The notes: generated by a model from the sequence alone, not told the origin. Shown: positions 1 through 10,250, counted from the first letter of the stretch. The stretch: 64,000 bases of DNA from Hermatobates lingyangjiaoensis (GCA_026182355.1 JAPFBL010000606.1:37501-101500); one strand, 5' to 3'. Numbers and translations are program-made.

Positions 1-122
1 GACGACTTAACGTTCTTTCCGAGGGACGACGTAAATATATAGAGGTTCAGCAGGGGATCAAACCCCTGACTACCACCCCAGAGGCGATTGCGTTAACCAT
101 ACAGCTAATGGCCCCCGAAATT
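1..122 (-). repeat. tRNA-derived SINE, head and part of body, runs off the window
   Basis: Read on the minus strand, 118 to 50 is a tRNA-like pol III promoter: A-box TAGCTGTATGGTTA and a B-box-like GGGTTTGATCCCC arm (53-66). The SINE body follows toward base 1, with the family hallmark GTCGTCCCTCGG (20-31). The copy continues outside the window. Confidence 0.75.
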
Positions 123-212
123 TTGCCTAATTCAAGTATATTTAGATTAGGGATCTTTAATGAGTACATGACATTGCACAGGCTCGGAACCGACAGATGT
201 TAAGCCATCGGT
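123..212 (-). repeat. SINE tail fragment
   Basis: On the minus strand this matches the tail of the same SINE family (GAGCCTGTGCAATGTCATG, then ATTAAAGATCCC, then a gap-free match to AATTAGGCAAAATTT). It abuts the head of the copy at 1-122, so two SINE copies lie head-to-tail. Confidence 0.65.
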
Positions 213-249
213 CGTCGTTTTCACATGTTTACATATATAAACAGTCAAA

Positions 250-910
250 AAGAAAATCAAAAATTTTTCCAAAAAAAACATATAATTAAAAATATAAAAA
301 AACTTTTGCAAAAAATTAACCGGCTACACAAAAAAATATAAGTAACTTTCAACCCTTTTAAAAAAATAGTTTTCAAAAATTTAAATTGATTTTTCTTTTA
401 ATTTCCAAATATTACAGTTGAAAAATCTATTTAAAAACAGTATTATATTCATAAAAACAATTACGACTTCAAAAATTCATTCTGATATAAAATTTTAGAT
501 ATTTTGTTAGCTTTTATTATTTTAATTTTTTCTATTATCTACATTTACAACCTGAAAATGCTGCCCCCTGGTAAGTGGCACCCTCCCGCCACCCCTCCCC
601 TCCTCTCTTTTGGTACACCACTGGAGAAAGGTGGACGAGAGAGACAGAGAGAGAGATAGAAAGGTGCTCAAGCTTAGTTCTGAGCTATTGCTGATCTAAT
701 TACATTATTTTATGTTTTTCTATTGTCTATTTTTACCCCCTCAAAATTCCACCGCCTGGTACGTTCCGGCCCTCTCGCCCCCTCGTTTTGGGACGCCACT
801 GCAGAAAGGTGGACGAGAGAGAGAGAGAGAGAGAGAAGAGTACTCAAGGTCAGTTCTGGGTATCGCAGATATAATTACACACAATTATTCCCCCTTTGCT
901 GAATAACCAA
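250..910 (-). repeat. interspersed repeat with internal duplication
   Basis: The stretch 545-660 recurs in diverged form at 735-840: a CCCCCTGG-type segment, then GGTGGACGAGAGAG and a GA run. The AT-rich part 360-520 matches, in reverse, the repeat at 57070-57650. The family was not identified. The short open frame at 712-906 is part of this repeat. Confidence 0.5.
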
Positions 911-929
911 ACCACATTGCCAATTCTGT

Positions 930-1389
930 TTTAGCATTTCTCTAAAACCGCTAAAACTCTAAAACCCCTGGGGGGCTGTGTTTTGATATCGGGGGGCGGT
1001 AATACAAAAAGGAGCGGGGATTCTATTTCCAAAAATAAAAATGTTCATGCAATATAATTTCTAAATTGAAGTGAAAACACGACATGTAAACTTCTAGGAA
1101 ACAGTTTCTTAAAATTATTTGTTTTGATAATTCATTTTTATGTTTAAAAGTATATTCTCACCTAAGTTTCTTTTATTGTGTATTACTTCTTTTGCATAAA
1201 TATGCTATGAAACAATACATCTATTGGATTCTAAATAACTATTCGATTAGTAATTATTTTAATTTAATTATTAAAATGTTACTCATTTAGTTATTTAGTC
1301 TAGGAATCTGATTATTATTCAAAGGTGTTGAGTTACAGGTTTATGGACCCAAGGGGGGGTCACTCGAAAAAGTTTGGGAAACACTGATC
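930..1389. mobile_element. hAT-like non-autonomous element, decayed
   Basis: The right end AGTTTGGGAAACACTG and the internal GGGGGGCGGTAA match the better preserved element at 55293-56017. The left terminus is eroded, so the boundaries are approximate. The TCTAAAA motif next to both ends could be a relic of an 8-bp target duplication. Confidence 0.45.
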
Positions 1390-1517
1390 TAAAACAATAA
1401 ATTTTATTTTTTTTTCTTTCTTTGTTTGTTTGTTACTGTTTTTGTTCCAAAGAACAATATTTGTAAAAAAAAACCTGTTATATTTGTTTATTTAGGCTTG
1501 TTTTATATAATTGTCAG

Positions 1518-1624
1518 AATGCAGTCATCGGGTTGCTGTGAAAGTACTCATTCCGATGTTAGGGGAAAACGAGTTTTAGAGTTCTGGTGTAAATTGTTTG
1601 GAGGAGTGGAAATTACCAGACGAG
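1518..1624 (+). CDS. possible small exon, unrecognised
   Basis: I do not recognise this protein. An open frame beginning with Met at 1519 (MQSSGCCESTHSDV...) is preceded by a plausible splice acceptor (TATAATTGTCAG ending 1517) and closed by a donor-like GAG/GTGATT at 1624/1625. The other two frames contain stops. The flanks are a decayed hAT-like element on the left and a SINE-head array on the right. It could equally be chance coding potential in unique sequence. No further exon of the same gene was found in the window. Confidence 0.15.
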
Positions 1625-1639
1625 GTGATTGAACTTGCG

Positions 1640-2690
1640 TGGGTGTTGTTTTGCCCAGTGGAAGTGTTACGTCATTGACCTTGTAAGTGCAATCGGTCTT
1701 ACGTGGTCAATAAACCAGTTGGGATATATTCATTTTCTGCTAGGGTAGCCCAAACGTTTGTGTGCTCTCCTCTAGACTGGTATGTCCAGAGTTCAATACC
1801 CACTATGATCCTTGTACAATCGGTCTTACGTGGTCAATAAACCTGTTGGGATATATTCATTTTCTGCTAGGGTAGCCCAGTGGTTTGTGTGCTCTCCTCT
1901 AGACTGGTAGGTCCAGAGTTCAATACCCACTATGATCCTTGTACAATCGGTCTTACGTGGTCAATAAACCTGTTGGGATATATTCATGTTCTGCTAGGGT
2001 AGCCCAGTTGTTTGTGTGCTCTCCTCTAGACTGGTAGGTTCAGAGTTCAATATCCACTATGATCCTTGTACAATCGGTCTTACGTGGTCAATAAACCTGT
2101 TGGGATATATTCATGTTCTGCTAGGGTAGCCCAGTGGTTTGTGTGCTCTCCTCTAGACTGGTAGGTTCAGAGTTCAATACCCACTATGATCCTTGTACAA
2201 TCGGTCTTACGTGGTCAATAAACCTGTTGGGATATATTCATGTTCTGCTAGGGTAGCCCAGTGGTTTGTGTGCTCTCCTCTAGACTGGTAGGTTCAGAGT
2301 TCAATACCCACTATGATCCTTGTACAATCGGTTTTACGTGGTCAATAAACCTGTTGGGATATATTCATTTTCTGCTAGGGTAGCCCAGTGGTTTGTGTGC
2401 TCTCCTCTAGACTGGTAGGTCCAGAATTCAATACCCACTATGATCCTTGTACAATCGGTTTTACGTGGTCAATAAACCTGTTGGGATATATTCATGTTCT
2501 GCTAGGGTAGCCCAGTGGTTTGTGTGCTCTCCTCTAGACTGGTAGGTCCAGAGTTCAATACCCACTATGATCCTTGTACAATCGGTCTTACGTGGTCAAT
2601 AAACCTGTTGGGATATATTCATGTTCTGCTAGGGTAGCCCAGTGGTTTGTGTGCTCTCCTCTAGACTGGTAGGTCCAGAGTTCAATACCT
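1640..2690 (+). repeat. 127-bp tandem array of SINE heads
   Basis: About eight units recur with spacing 127 bp (for example CGGTCTTACG at 1694, 1821 and 1948). Each unit contains the SINE tRNA-like head: TAGGGTAGCCCAGTGG, then TAGACTGGTAGG, then AGAGTTCAATACC. The last unit runs directly into a SINE body, so the array sits inside a single SINE. Confidence 0.85.
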
Positions 2691-2870
2691 GAGATGAACA
2701 AATATGAGTACGACGTCCCTCAGAAATGACTTTCAATGACGAGTAAACGATGGCAAGTATTCGTTAAAGATCCCTACTCAAAATAGACTTGATTTGGGCA
2801 AAATTTATGACTCTCATTGTAGTACAGACACTACAACCTAACCTAACCTTAACCTGTCAGCTGTACCATG
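2691..2870 (+). repeat. SINE body and tail following the head array
   Basis: Carries GACGTCCCTC, ATTCGTTAAAGATCCC and ACTTGATTTGGGCAAAATTT, in the same order as the full-length copy at 4331-4650. It ends in CACTACAACCTAACC. This is the rest of the SINE whose head was amplified at 1640-2690. Confidence 0.7.
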
Positions 2871-2944
2871 ATATAACAAAACAATATTACTAATTAATTA
2901 ATTATTTAACAATATCTAACTAATTAACGATATTACTAATATTA

Positions 2945-3215
2945 AAACTACTAGACTATCCGTGACCCTTTGTGTCACTCAGAAATTATAACAATAGTTA
3001 TTGAAATTAATATACTAAACATGATTGACAGGAATAATTTAAATTGTTGTTTCTTGTTATTACGACACGGAAACAGATTCTTATATCGCCCCAAGCTTTT
3101 GATATAGTATTCTTAACATGATTCAAGATATATACACATTAAGTATATTTAGCAAAATAAAAATCATTTAAAAGTAAAAATCATCTATTTGATGACATAA
3201 ATAAATAAAACATCA
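2945..3215 (+). repeat. interspersed repeat family R (unclassified)
   Basis: Starts near GACTATCCGTGACCC and contains CACTCAGAAATTATAAC, then GACACGGAAACAGATTC. The same order occurs at 16100-16385 (+), at 56700-56970 (-) and in decayed form at 19675-19755 and 21425-21600. No coding potential was seen. Confidence 0.6.
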
Positions 3216-3216
3216 A

Positions 3217-3235
3217 TTGAAGTTTATATATATAT

Positions 3236-3268
<33 letters not shown>

Positions 3269-3420
3269 CCGCTCAAAAACGAAAAAAAACAACACACAGA
3301 GAAAGAGATACACTTACAAACTCAAATTTTCGGATGATCCGTCTTCAGGAGAAAATAGATAGGGCAACCAAGCACGCCGGAAACACAACGGCAGGAAACC
3401 CTTCTTCGTTTTTGAGCTGA
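3217..3420 (-). mobile_element. PLE fragment, family B, ending in (TA)n
   Basis: A (TA)n tract at 3222-3268 adjoins a minus-strand family B unit. It has ACTTAC (minus-strand GTAAGT) at 3312-3317, GAA and the box rc TCTTCAG at 3342-3348. Similar units occur at 9.85, 29.8 and 63.5 kb. Confidence 0.6.
3321..3351 (-). ncRNA. hammerhead-like core, family B
   Basis: On the minus strand: CTC stem I strand, box CTGAAGA, a short GG/CC-type stem II, GAA, then GAG. Stem II is only 2-3 bp, so activity is doubtful. A family consensus would be needed to judge it. Confidence 0.35.
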
Positions 3421-3599
3421 TTTGCATCCGGTTTGGATAGTTTTTTCGAATTTTGAGTGAAATATATATATATATATATATATATAAATCAAATATATTT
3501 AAAACAAACATAATTTGTAAATTGAAATATTAAATTTATTACCATTGTTTATATTATTCTAATTTTAAATTCAATTTTTTTTTAAATTTATTTATAATA

Positions 3600-4045
3600 T
3601 ATTTGTGCTACTGTCGTCGGTGAGCACGCAAGCCTCTGGGCTACTCTGGTTCCATACCTTACTTTATTACCAGTGCTTATATTATAAAAATATTAAATTA
3701 AAAAAAATTATTTTTTGTTAGTTTATATATAATATATTTTAACTACTGTCATCGGAGAGTGCGCAAGCCACTGGGCCAACCTGACTCCATGCTTTCACTT
3801 TATTACCATTATTTATATTATTCAAATTATAAATAAAAATTTTTTTTTTTGTTTTATTTAATATTTTTGTACTACTGTCATCAGCGAGCGCGCAAACCAC
3901 TGGGCTACCCTGGCCCGATGCCTTGACTTTATTACCAGTGTTTATATTACGCAAATATTAAATTTAAAAAAAAATTGTTACATTTATAAACGATGCATTT
4001 GCACTATCGGCGAGCACGCAAACCAACAGCTATCCTGGCTTCAAT
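3600..4045 (-). repeat. tandem SINE-head-like units, about 130-bp period
   Basis: Four diverged units begin near 3609, 3743, 3870 and 4003. Each reads, on the minus strand, as a SINE A-box region (CCCAGTGGCTTGCG type) followed by GCTCGCCGATGACAG. Single related units lie at 16605-16690 and 60945-61010. This is a second, independent head array. Confidence 0.65.
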
Positions 4046-4167
4046 TTTGGGAATATTGTGATAATTTTCTTTCATTTAACAATACTCAGGTAATAAATAA
4101 TATATATTTAATTTCAGGTCTCTATCTCCACGGAAAATGGGAGAACAAACAAACTCACGAACTTTAT

Positions 4168-4690
4168 ATATAGAGATAATATACCGTCCTACCTCGTATA
4201 CTGCTTCTGTAGCTTTCTGATCGGTTTCGGGTGTCACCTATCTTCAAAATCTTTTTCTATTTTTTTTTTTTTGATGCCCGAATTTTTGACTATCGAAATC
4301 GGCCAGAGCGCTACAGCAACAGTATACGAGAGGGGGGCAGGTTAGCTCTGTGGTTAAGGTAGTCACATCTGGACTGATAGGACCGGGGTTCAATCCTCAC
4401 TCTGGCTCTCGATTTATTCACGCGGGAGGTGAATAAATCTGAGCACGTCGTCCCTCGGAGAAGAACGTCAAACCGTCGGTCCCAAGCCTGTACGATGTCA
4501 GGTACTCGTTAAAGAGTCCTACTCTAAATACACTTGAGTTAGGCAAACTTTAGGACTCCCACTGTAGAATCAATCTTGATTGTGTGGTATCACAAAGGCC
4601 CAATGCTCGACCTACGTGTGTTCCCTTATGGGACTACTACTGCAACCTAGCAGTATACGAGGTAAGGCAGTGTATTATGTTGTAATATTA
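4168..4690. mobile_element. hairpin MITE interrupted by a SINE
   Basis: The arms ATACCGTCCTACCTCGTATA (from 4170) and CAGTATACGAGGTAAGGCAG (4651-4670) are inverted copies. An uninterrupted relative of about 90 bp lies at 32856-32945. The left arm continues through 4190-4320, and the full-length SINE 4331-4650 is inserted next to the right arm. Confidence 0.7.
4331..4650 (+). mobile_element. full-length tRNA-derived SINE with target-site duplication
   Basis: A 320-bp copy flanked by the perfect 11-bp duplication CAGTATACGAG (4320-4330 and 4651-4661). Order: A-box TTAGCTCTGTGGTTA, B-box GGGGTTCAATCC, CTCGATTTATTCACG, CGTCGTCCCTCGG, the tail segment GAGCCTGTACGATGTCAGG (in this copy AAGCCTG), then TGTGTGGTATCACAAAGG and a terminal ACTACTACTGCAACC. 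It is the reference copy for the family in this window. Confidence 0.88.
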
Positions 4691-4739
4691 ATAACACTAA
4701 CATCAATGGTAATAAAAAAAATGCATTAATGTTGATATT

Positions 4740-5765
4740 TCATAAAGTGGAGCCTATTCAGTATCTTATAAGGCATGGTTTTCTAAACTTTATGACACCA
4801 TGAAGTCCCTAAATAGGGCAAAAATGTTTCACGAAGCACTAACAAGACCATTTCTAAAACGGAATCTTATAAGGCATGGTTTTATAAACTTCATGACACC
4901 ATGAAGTCCCTGAATAGGGCAAAGATGTTTCACGAATCACTTACAAGACCATTTCTAAAACGGAATCTTATAAGGCATGGTTTTATAAACTTCATGACAC
5001 CATGAAGTCCCTGAACAGTACAAAAATGTTTCACGAATCACTAACAAGACCATTTTTAAAATAGAATCTTATAAGGCATAGTTTTATTAACTTCATGATA
5101 CCATGAAGTCCCTGAATAGGGCAAAGATGTTTCACGAAGCACTAACAAGACCATTTTTAAAACAGAATCTTAGAAGGCATGGCTTTATAAACTTCATGAC
5201 ACCATGAAGTCTCTGAATGGGCAAAGATGTTTCATGAAACACTAACAAGACCATTTCTAAAACAGAATCTTATAAGGCATGGTTTTATAAACTTCATGAT
5301 ACCATGAAGTCCCTTAGTAGAGCAAATGTGTTTCACGAATCACTAACAAGACCATTTCTAAAACAGAATCTTATAAGGCATGGTTTTATAAACTTCATGA
5401 TACCATGAAGTCCCTGAATAGGGCAAAGATGTTTTACGAAGCACTAACAAGACCATTTCTAAAACAGAATCTTATAAGGCATGGTTTTATAAACTTCATG
5501 ACACCATGAAGACCCTGAATAGGGCAAAGATGTTTCACGAATTACTAACAAGACCATTTCTAAAACAGAATCTTATAAGGTATGGTTTTATAAACTTCAT
5601 GACACCATGAAGTCCCTGAATAGTACAAAGATGTTTCACGAAGCACTAACAGACCATTTTTAAAACAGAATCTTATAAGGCATGGTTTTATAAACTTCAT
5701 GACACCATGAAGTCCCTGAATAGGCAAAGATGTTTCATGAAACACTAACAAGACCATTTTTAAAA
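4740..5765. repeat. 101-bp tandem array
   Basis: About ten units spaced near 101 bp (ATAAGG at 4768, 4869, 4970). Each contains AACTTCATGACACCATGAAG, an internal short dyad around the ATG, followed by GATGTTTCACGAA. Short open frames here come from the periodicity, not from genes. Confidence 0.85.
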
Positions 5766-6124
5766 TAAATAAAAAAAAACGTTAATTTTCAAATTTTAAC
5801 TATAACTAATGATTTTTGAGTTAATAAAATATCAGTAATTAAATGTGTCCAGGCATTAGTAAATCCTAAGAACTAGTTGCTAGGTAGTGCCTTTGGTTTA
5901 AGTTTAAATCCTTAATATTTTTAAAACTGACTAAATTGTTCTTTATTCTGTATAGAGAAGTATTGCTAAAAGGAATAATAATAACTGATTTGTTCAGGCT
6001 TTTCATGTTATTTACGCAACAGCTTTAATGTCGTCACTCTCAGTACTGCATCTTGCACACCTCTTTTCATCACGACTCCTATCAAAGGATTGTTGCAATT
6101 TCTTTTACCATAATGCACTCTATT

Positions 6125-6310
6125 TTGCTTCATTTTTTTTGCATACACACACACACACACACAAACAGAGTATTCAATTATGTATTGAATATTGAATTTT
6201 TTATATTGGAAGATCTTAGTCTTTTTTTCCGATTTCATATTGCAGTTTTATCATTGAATGTTAATTCACATGTTTATGTGAAATCTCGTATATATATATA
6301 TATATATATA
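6125..6310 (+). mobile_element. PLE family A arm remnant after a (CA)n run
   Basis: A (CA)n run (6147-6163) precedes GGAAGATCTTAGTC, a TTTCATATTG block and TTTATGTGAAATCTCG, which is the order of the family A 3' arm seen at 20.8 kb. The ribozyme core is missing. The unit ends in (TA)n. Confidence 0.5.
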
Positions 6311-6503
6311 TGATCAAACCACAATATGAAATATGAAAACAAGACTAAGATCTTTCAACCGTAACAAGCGGTCTTCGTCAGAGTCAAAGACGTTAGAGAC
6401 TCTGACGAAGACCGCTTGTTACGGTTGAAAGATCTTAGTCTTGTTTTCCCATTTCATATCGGGGTTGGATCATTGATTCTTATTTCACGTGATTATGTGA
6501 AAT

Positions 6504-6535
<32 letters not shown>
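6311..6535. mobile_element. PLE family A head-to-head pair
   Basis: A palindrome centred near 6388. The minus arm (6316-6385) and plus arm (6390-6510) both carry the box CTGACGA, the hairpin GACCG/CGGTT and GAAAGATCTTAGTC. (TA)n tracts bound both sides. Confidence 0.75.
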
Positions 6536-6559
<24 letters not shown>

Positions 6560-6573
<14 letters not shown>

Positions 6574-6755
6574 CGGTGTTGAATTTCATATCACCATGAC
6601 AAATGGAAGCTATATATATAACAAGAATTCATCGATACACCTCAAAATGATGTTTCTGCATCTGGTGTTTCAGTTGGGTTTTGACTTTGACGATGACCGG
6701 TTGTTACGGTTGAAAAATCTTAGTCTTTATTTCTTATTTCGTATTGTTGTTTGAT

Positions 6756-6790
<35 letters not shown>
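6560..6790 (+). mobile_element. decayed PLE family A unit
   Basis: Contains GTTTCAGTTGGGTTTTGAC, a mutated box (TTTGACGATGACCGG) and GGTTGAAAAATCTTAGTC. It is flanked by TA and CA/TA microsatellites (6753-6820). Confidence 0.5.
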
Positions 6791-6822
<32 letters not shown>

Positions 6823-6825
6823 CAA

Positions 6826-7320
6826 TGATTAAACCACAATAAGAAATGGGAAAACACAAATGAAACACTAGATTCAGAAAACATCTGGTGAGGGGTTGAG
6901 AAGAGTGGGAGAGAAGAGTGGTATTTTAAAACGGTGAAAGCGCAGGAAAGGACTAATGTCCAGAAAGGGATGTTCGGGGAAACAAAGGAGTACAGTAAGA
7001 AAGAGTAAAAAACTATCCGCTAGCTATCAACCCTCTTAGAAGAAGCTACTGCCCTCGTGACGAAAGTATCAAGTTTGAAGAGATCTTTACTAATGTTTAT
7101 AATATTTGATCTATTAAATTTATTCAGAGACGATTCAATAATATTTCTTAACAACATTGATTTTTCATAGGTAATAAATTTACTCTTCTCAACCCCTCAA
7201 CAGATGTTTTCTGCATCTAGTGTTTCAGTTAGGTTTTTGACTCTGACGAAGACCGCTTGTTACGGTTGAAAGATCTTAGCCTTGTTTTCCCATTTCTTAT
7301 CGTGGTTTGATCTTATTTCA
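6826..7320. mobile_element. PLE family A element enclosing a GIY-YIG remnant
   Basis: The left arm is a minus-strand family A end (AAACCACAATAAGAAATGGG from 6834). The middle is the 3' coding part on the minus strand. The right arm at 7195-7312 carries CTGACGA, ACCGCTTGTTACGGT and GAAAGATC on the plus strand. The layout matches the better preserved element at 27441-28200. Confidence 0.65.
7020..7190 (-). pseudogene. PLE GIY-YIG domain, C-terminal remnant
   Basis: The minus strand encodes the end of a Penelope-type endonuclease domain (LLRNIIESSLNKF, then KLDTFVTRA, ending KRVDS and a TAG stop at 7020-7022). It is closely similar to the fuller copies at 27742-28059 and 12793-13028. The Cys-pair and GIY/YIG strands are missing because the copy is truncated at about 7190, where it joins the plus-strand arm. 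The full element would nick target DNA for reverse transcription; this remnant cannot. Confidence 0.7.
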
Positions 7321-7654
7321 TAATAAACACGTGATACTGATATCCTCTTCTAAACTTCAGTAAAAAATCAGAAAAATGACTGAAATTTTTCAATCAAAAC
7401 GATATGTGTTCGTCAGTGTTGGTTGGGCTTTGACGAAGACTGAACTCTGGAAAGGTGTGCTATTGCTCCTAATACGGTGATTATTCGAGGATGACCTTCT
7501 GGATATTCTAAATATTCAAGGATTTGTTACTCACGAATTTGCAAATGACCTTGTTTATGAGAAAGAGAATGCTTAGTGATATTACCTATGCGCTGATGAG
7601 TCATGCAGTACAAAATTAGCTATAAATGTGTAATGGAGATAGGTCTTGATATAG

Positions 7655-7711
7655 GGGCCAGGGTAGCCCAGTGGCTTGCGTGCTCACTACTCGACAGATA
7701 GATCTAGGAAG
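7655..7711 (+). repeat. SINE head interrupted by a simple repeat
   Basis: CCAGGGTAGCCCAGTGGCTT and the following GACAGATAGATCTAGG are a SINE A-box region. The body resumes at about 8098-8145 (ACCTACTTTGACCTTCGATT, then CATGCGGGAAG). The CT/GA block separates the two halves near the B-box. Confidence 0.6.
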
Positions 7712-8890
7712 GGTGTGTGAGAGAGAAAAACAGGGAGGGAGAAATGGAGGGGATGAGAGAGAGAGAGAGGGAGGGTGTGTGAGAGAGAGAAACAAGGAGG
7801 GAGAAATGGAGGGGATGAGAGAGAGAGGGCGAGTGTGTGAGAGAGAGAAACAGGGAGGGAGGAAAGGAGGGAGTGAGAGAGAGAAAGACAGGGAGGGTGT
7901 GTGAGGGAGGGTAAGACAGAGAGAGAGATAAGATGAGAGGCCATTTCTCCCTCCCTGTTTCTCTCTCTCACACACCCTCCCTCTCTCTCTCTCTCATCCC
8001 CTCCATTTCTCCCTCCCTGTTTTTCTCTCTCACACACCCTTCCTCTCTCTCTCTCTCATCCCCTCCATTTCTCCCTCCCTGTTTCTCTCTCTCACATACA
8101 ATACCTACTTTGACCTTCGATTAATTCATGCGGGAAGTTAAAACACCCTCTCTCTCTCTCTCCATTCCTCCCTCCCTGTTTCTCTCTCTCACACACTTGC
8201 CCTCTCTCTCTCATCCCCTCCATTTCTCCCTCCCTGTTTCCTCTCATCTTATCTCTCTCTCTGTCTTACCCTCCCTCACACACCCTCCCTGTCTTTCTCT
8301 CTCTCACTCCCTCCTTTCCTCCCTCCCTGTTTCTCTCTCTCACACACTCGCCCTCTCTCTCTCATCCCCTCCATTTCTCCCTCCTTGTTTCTCTCTCTCA
8401 CACACCCTCCCTCTCTCTCTCTCTCATCCCCTCCATTTCTCCCTCCCTGTTTTTCTCTCTCACACACCCTTCCTCTCTCTCTCTCTCTCTCTCATCCCCT
8501 CCATTTCTCCCTCCCTGTTTCTCTCTCTCACACACCCTCCCTCTCTCTCTCTCTCATCCCCTCCATTTCTCCCTCCCTGTTTTTCTCTCTCACACACCCT
8601 TCCTCTCTCTCTCTCATCCCCTCCATTTCTCCCTCCCTGTTTCTCTCTCTCACATACCCTCCCTCTTTCTCTCATCCCCTCCATTTCTCCCTCCCTGGTT
8701 CCTCTCTTCTTATCCCTCTCTCTCTCTCTCTTACCCTCTCTCACACACCCTCCCTCTCTTTCTCTCTCTCATTCCCTTTTTCCTCCCTCCCTGTTCCACC
8801 CTCTCACATACCCTCCCTCCCACCCTATCTTTCTCTCTCTCACTCCCTGTTTCTTTCCTTCTCACCCTCTATCTTTCCATCTCGACATAC
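7712..8890. repeat. GA/CT low-complexity block with strand switch
   Basis: Purine-rich on the plus strand to 7935, then pyrimidine-rich to 8890. The 7712-7935 part is the inverted counterpart of about 8240-8465, so the block is an imperfect palindrome of CTCTCTCATCCCCTCCATTT-type units. Long open frames on both strands (up to 264 codons) are low complexity and not genes. Confidence 0.85.
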
Positions 8891-9235
8891 AAAATAATGT
8901 TTTGGTTTATTTAAAGAAATAAATATGAGGCCTTTAACTTAAGATTGTTTATAAAAACTTTTGTTCATTGAAACCAAAAAGTTACTTGTCTATTAAACAG
9001 ATATATTTTATTTCTTCTGTATTTACTGGCAGCATTGTTTCCTATTGTTTCATATAAGTTATAAAGAATTGGAAGAGCACAAGTAAAAAAAGGGTTCAAC
9101 AATATGTTAAAGATGACACTATATAATGATTTATTTGTGAAGAATGATTAGGTTGGGAGACAACAGAAATCAATTAGAGGTGGACGGGTTGAAAGTCCAC
9201 ATTCCTTATGTGTATTCTACAATATTCTTACTGAC
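8890..9235. other. no feature seen
   Basis: AT-rich unique-looking sequence without recognisable coding, repeat or structural content. Confidence 0.4.
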
Positions 9236-9515
9236 TTCTCTGCATCTCTCTGTCACTCCTTCTCTCACTCTCTCTCTCTCTCTCTCCCTCTCTCTCATTT
9301 ACTCCTGCTTAATAGAGGAGGGAGGATATCATTACTCCTCTCTCCCCTCCCTCCACATATCCCTTTCTCTCTCTCTCTTACACCCTCTCTCTCACTCCAT
9401 CTATATATATTTCACGACGTCATACGACTGTCGAAATATCGTTGTGAGTCTTTTTTGTGTGTCTTTATTTGTTTTTCTCTTTCCTGTGTGAACTAGTAGT
9501 CCTGTTGGACCATTT
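9235..9515 (+). mobile_element. CT-rich tract and decayed PLE family D unit
   Basis: A polypyrimidine run (9240-9400) leads into GACTGTCGAAATATCGTTGT, GTGAGT at 9444-9449 and a GTCCTGTTGGAC hairpin at 9499-9510, followed by (TA)n at 9522-9597. The CTGANGA box is lost but the GAA, donor and hairpin order remains. Confidence 0.5.
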
Positions 9516-9522
9516 CAAGTTT

Positions 9523-9598
<76 letters not shown>

Positions 9599-9600
<2 letters not shown>

Positions 9601-9790
9601 TGTGTTCTCTAATCGGGGTTCGGTCAATTTTCCAGGATAAAAAATTAAACTCTCGTTGCCAACGTTTCAGTTTTATTTAAAACCTTTTCCATAGGCAGAA
9701 GTAAGAATTTTTTAACTAAGAAAATGAAATTTTCATTATTTAAAGGAACAACAATGTTAACCGGACAAAACCTTCGACTAGACTGGTCGA
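9599..9790 (-). mobile_element. PLE family L arm
   Basis: Minus-strand copy of the L arm: GGTGTGTTCTCTAATCGGGG at its outer end, then the GGATAAAAAATTAAACTCTC block, GTTTCAGTTTTATTTAAAAC and a 3'-UTR-like piece (AAAACCTTCGACTAGAC). Other copies are at 19.2, 24.2, 52.9, 59.7 and 60.8 kb. Confidence 0.6.
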
Positions 9791-9824
9791 AGTCTAGTTG
9801 TAGACGTTGGGTTACTAGCCGTTG

Positions 9825-9950
9825 CGTCTACACGTGCTTGGTCTCCCTTTCTCTTTTCTCCTGAAAACGGATTACCCGAAAATTTGAGTCTGTAACTGTG
9901 TTTCTTTTACTTTCTGTGCTACCTATCTTCAATTTTGAACTGATATATAT
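9825..9950 (+). mobile_element. PLE family B single arm
   Basis: TTTCTCCTGAAAACGGATTA has the box as CTGAAAA; GAAAATTTGAGTCTG follows. The donor position reads GTAACT rather than GTAAGT. It ends at ATTTTGAACTGATATATA, which leads into (TA)n. Confidence 0.5.
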
Positions 9951-9984
9951 ACATATATATATATTAATATATATATATATATAT

Positions 9985-10100
9985 ATTGAGACGAATCTCT
10001 CAGTCTTAAGATCGTGAATGCCGAGACTGCGGTTAATTTTAATGATACTTGTTTAAAAGAGGATCTGCTGCCTATTTATACCAATATATATATATATATA
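9985..10100 (+). pseudogene. PLE N-terminal coding remnant
   Basis: The open frame reads ...LSLKIVNAETAVNFN, then EDLLPIYTNIY, and then enters (TA)n. It matches the fragments at 20180-20340 and 52257-52415, which begin with MSLGQ. The PLE polyprotein N-terminus is cut where the codons for Asn-Ile-Tyr (AATATAT) meet the TA tract. No RT domain is attached. Confidence 0.6.
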
Positions 10101-10250
10101 TATATTTGTGTATTTTGGGAGCAGACCTTCAATCAAACATGTTTTATTAAAAATTATGCCAATTTTAACTTTTGTTCTTTTCCGAGTTAATTTTTCAAGT
10201 TTTCTCACTATGGATATATATATATTATATATATATATATATATACTTTG
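10101..10250 (-). pseudogene. PLE N-terminal coding remnant, second lineage
   Basis: The minus strand encodes RKLEKLTRKRTKVKIGIIFN followed by GLLPKYTNIYIY, homologous to the N-terminal fragments at 24443-24590 and 29056-29196. (TA)n tracts bound both ends (10086-10104 and 10212-10245). It stands head-to-head with the fragment at 9985-10100 across a TA tract. Confidence 0.6.

Noticed and set aside
1650..2690. A cluster of real tRNA genes
   Set aside because: A- and B-boxes are present, but no acceptor stem or anticodon arm folds properly, and the units match a SINE head.
2838..2858. Telomeric (CCTAA)n tract suggesting an arthropod telomere
   Set aside because: Only two or three units (CCTAACCTAACC), and it is simply the 3' end of a SINE.
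6416..6754. 112-codon open frame with (IY)n
   Set aside because: It is a family A PLE arm read through a TA microsatellite; Ile-Tyr repeats in many frames here have this origin.
7616..8922. Long open frames (up to 264 codons) on both strands
   Set aside because: They lie wholly in CT/GA low-complexity repeats; the predicted proteins are SLSL/EREREG repeats without domains.
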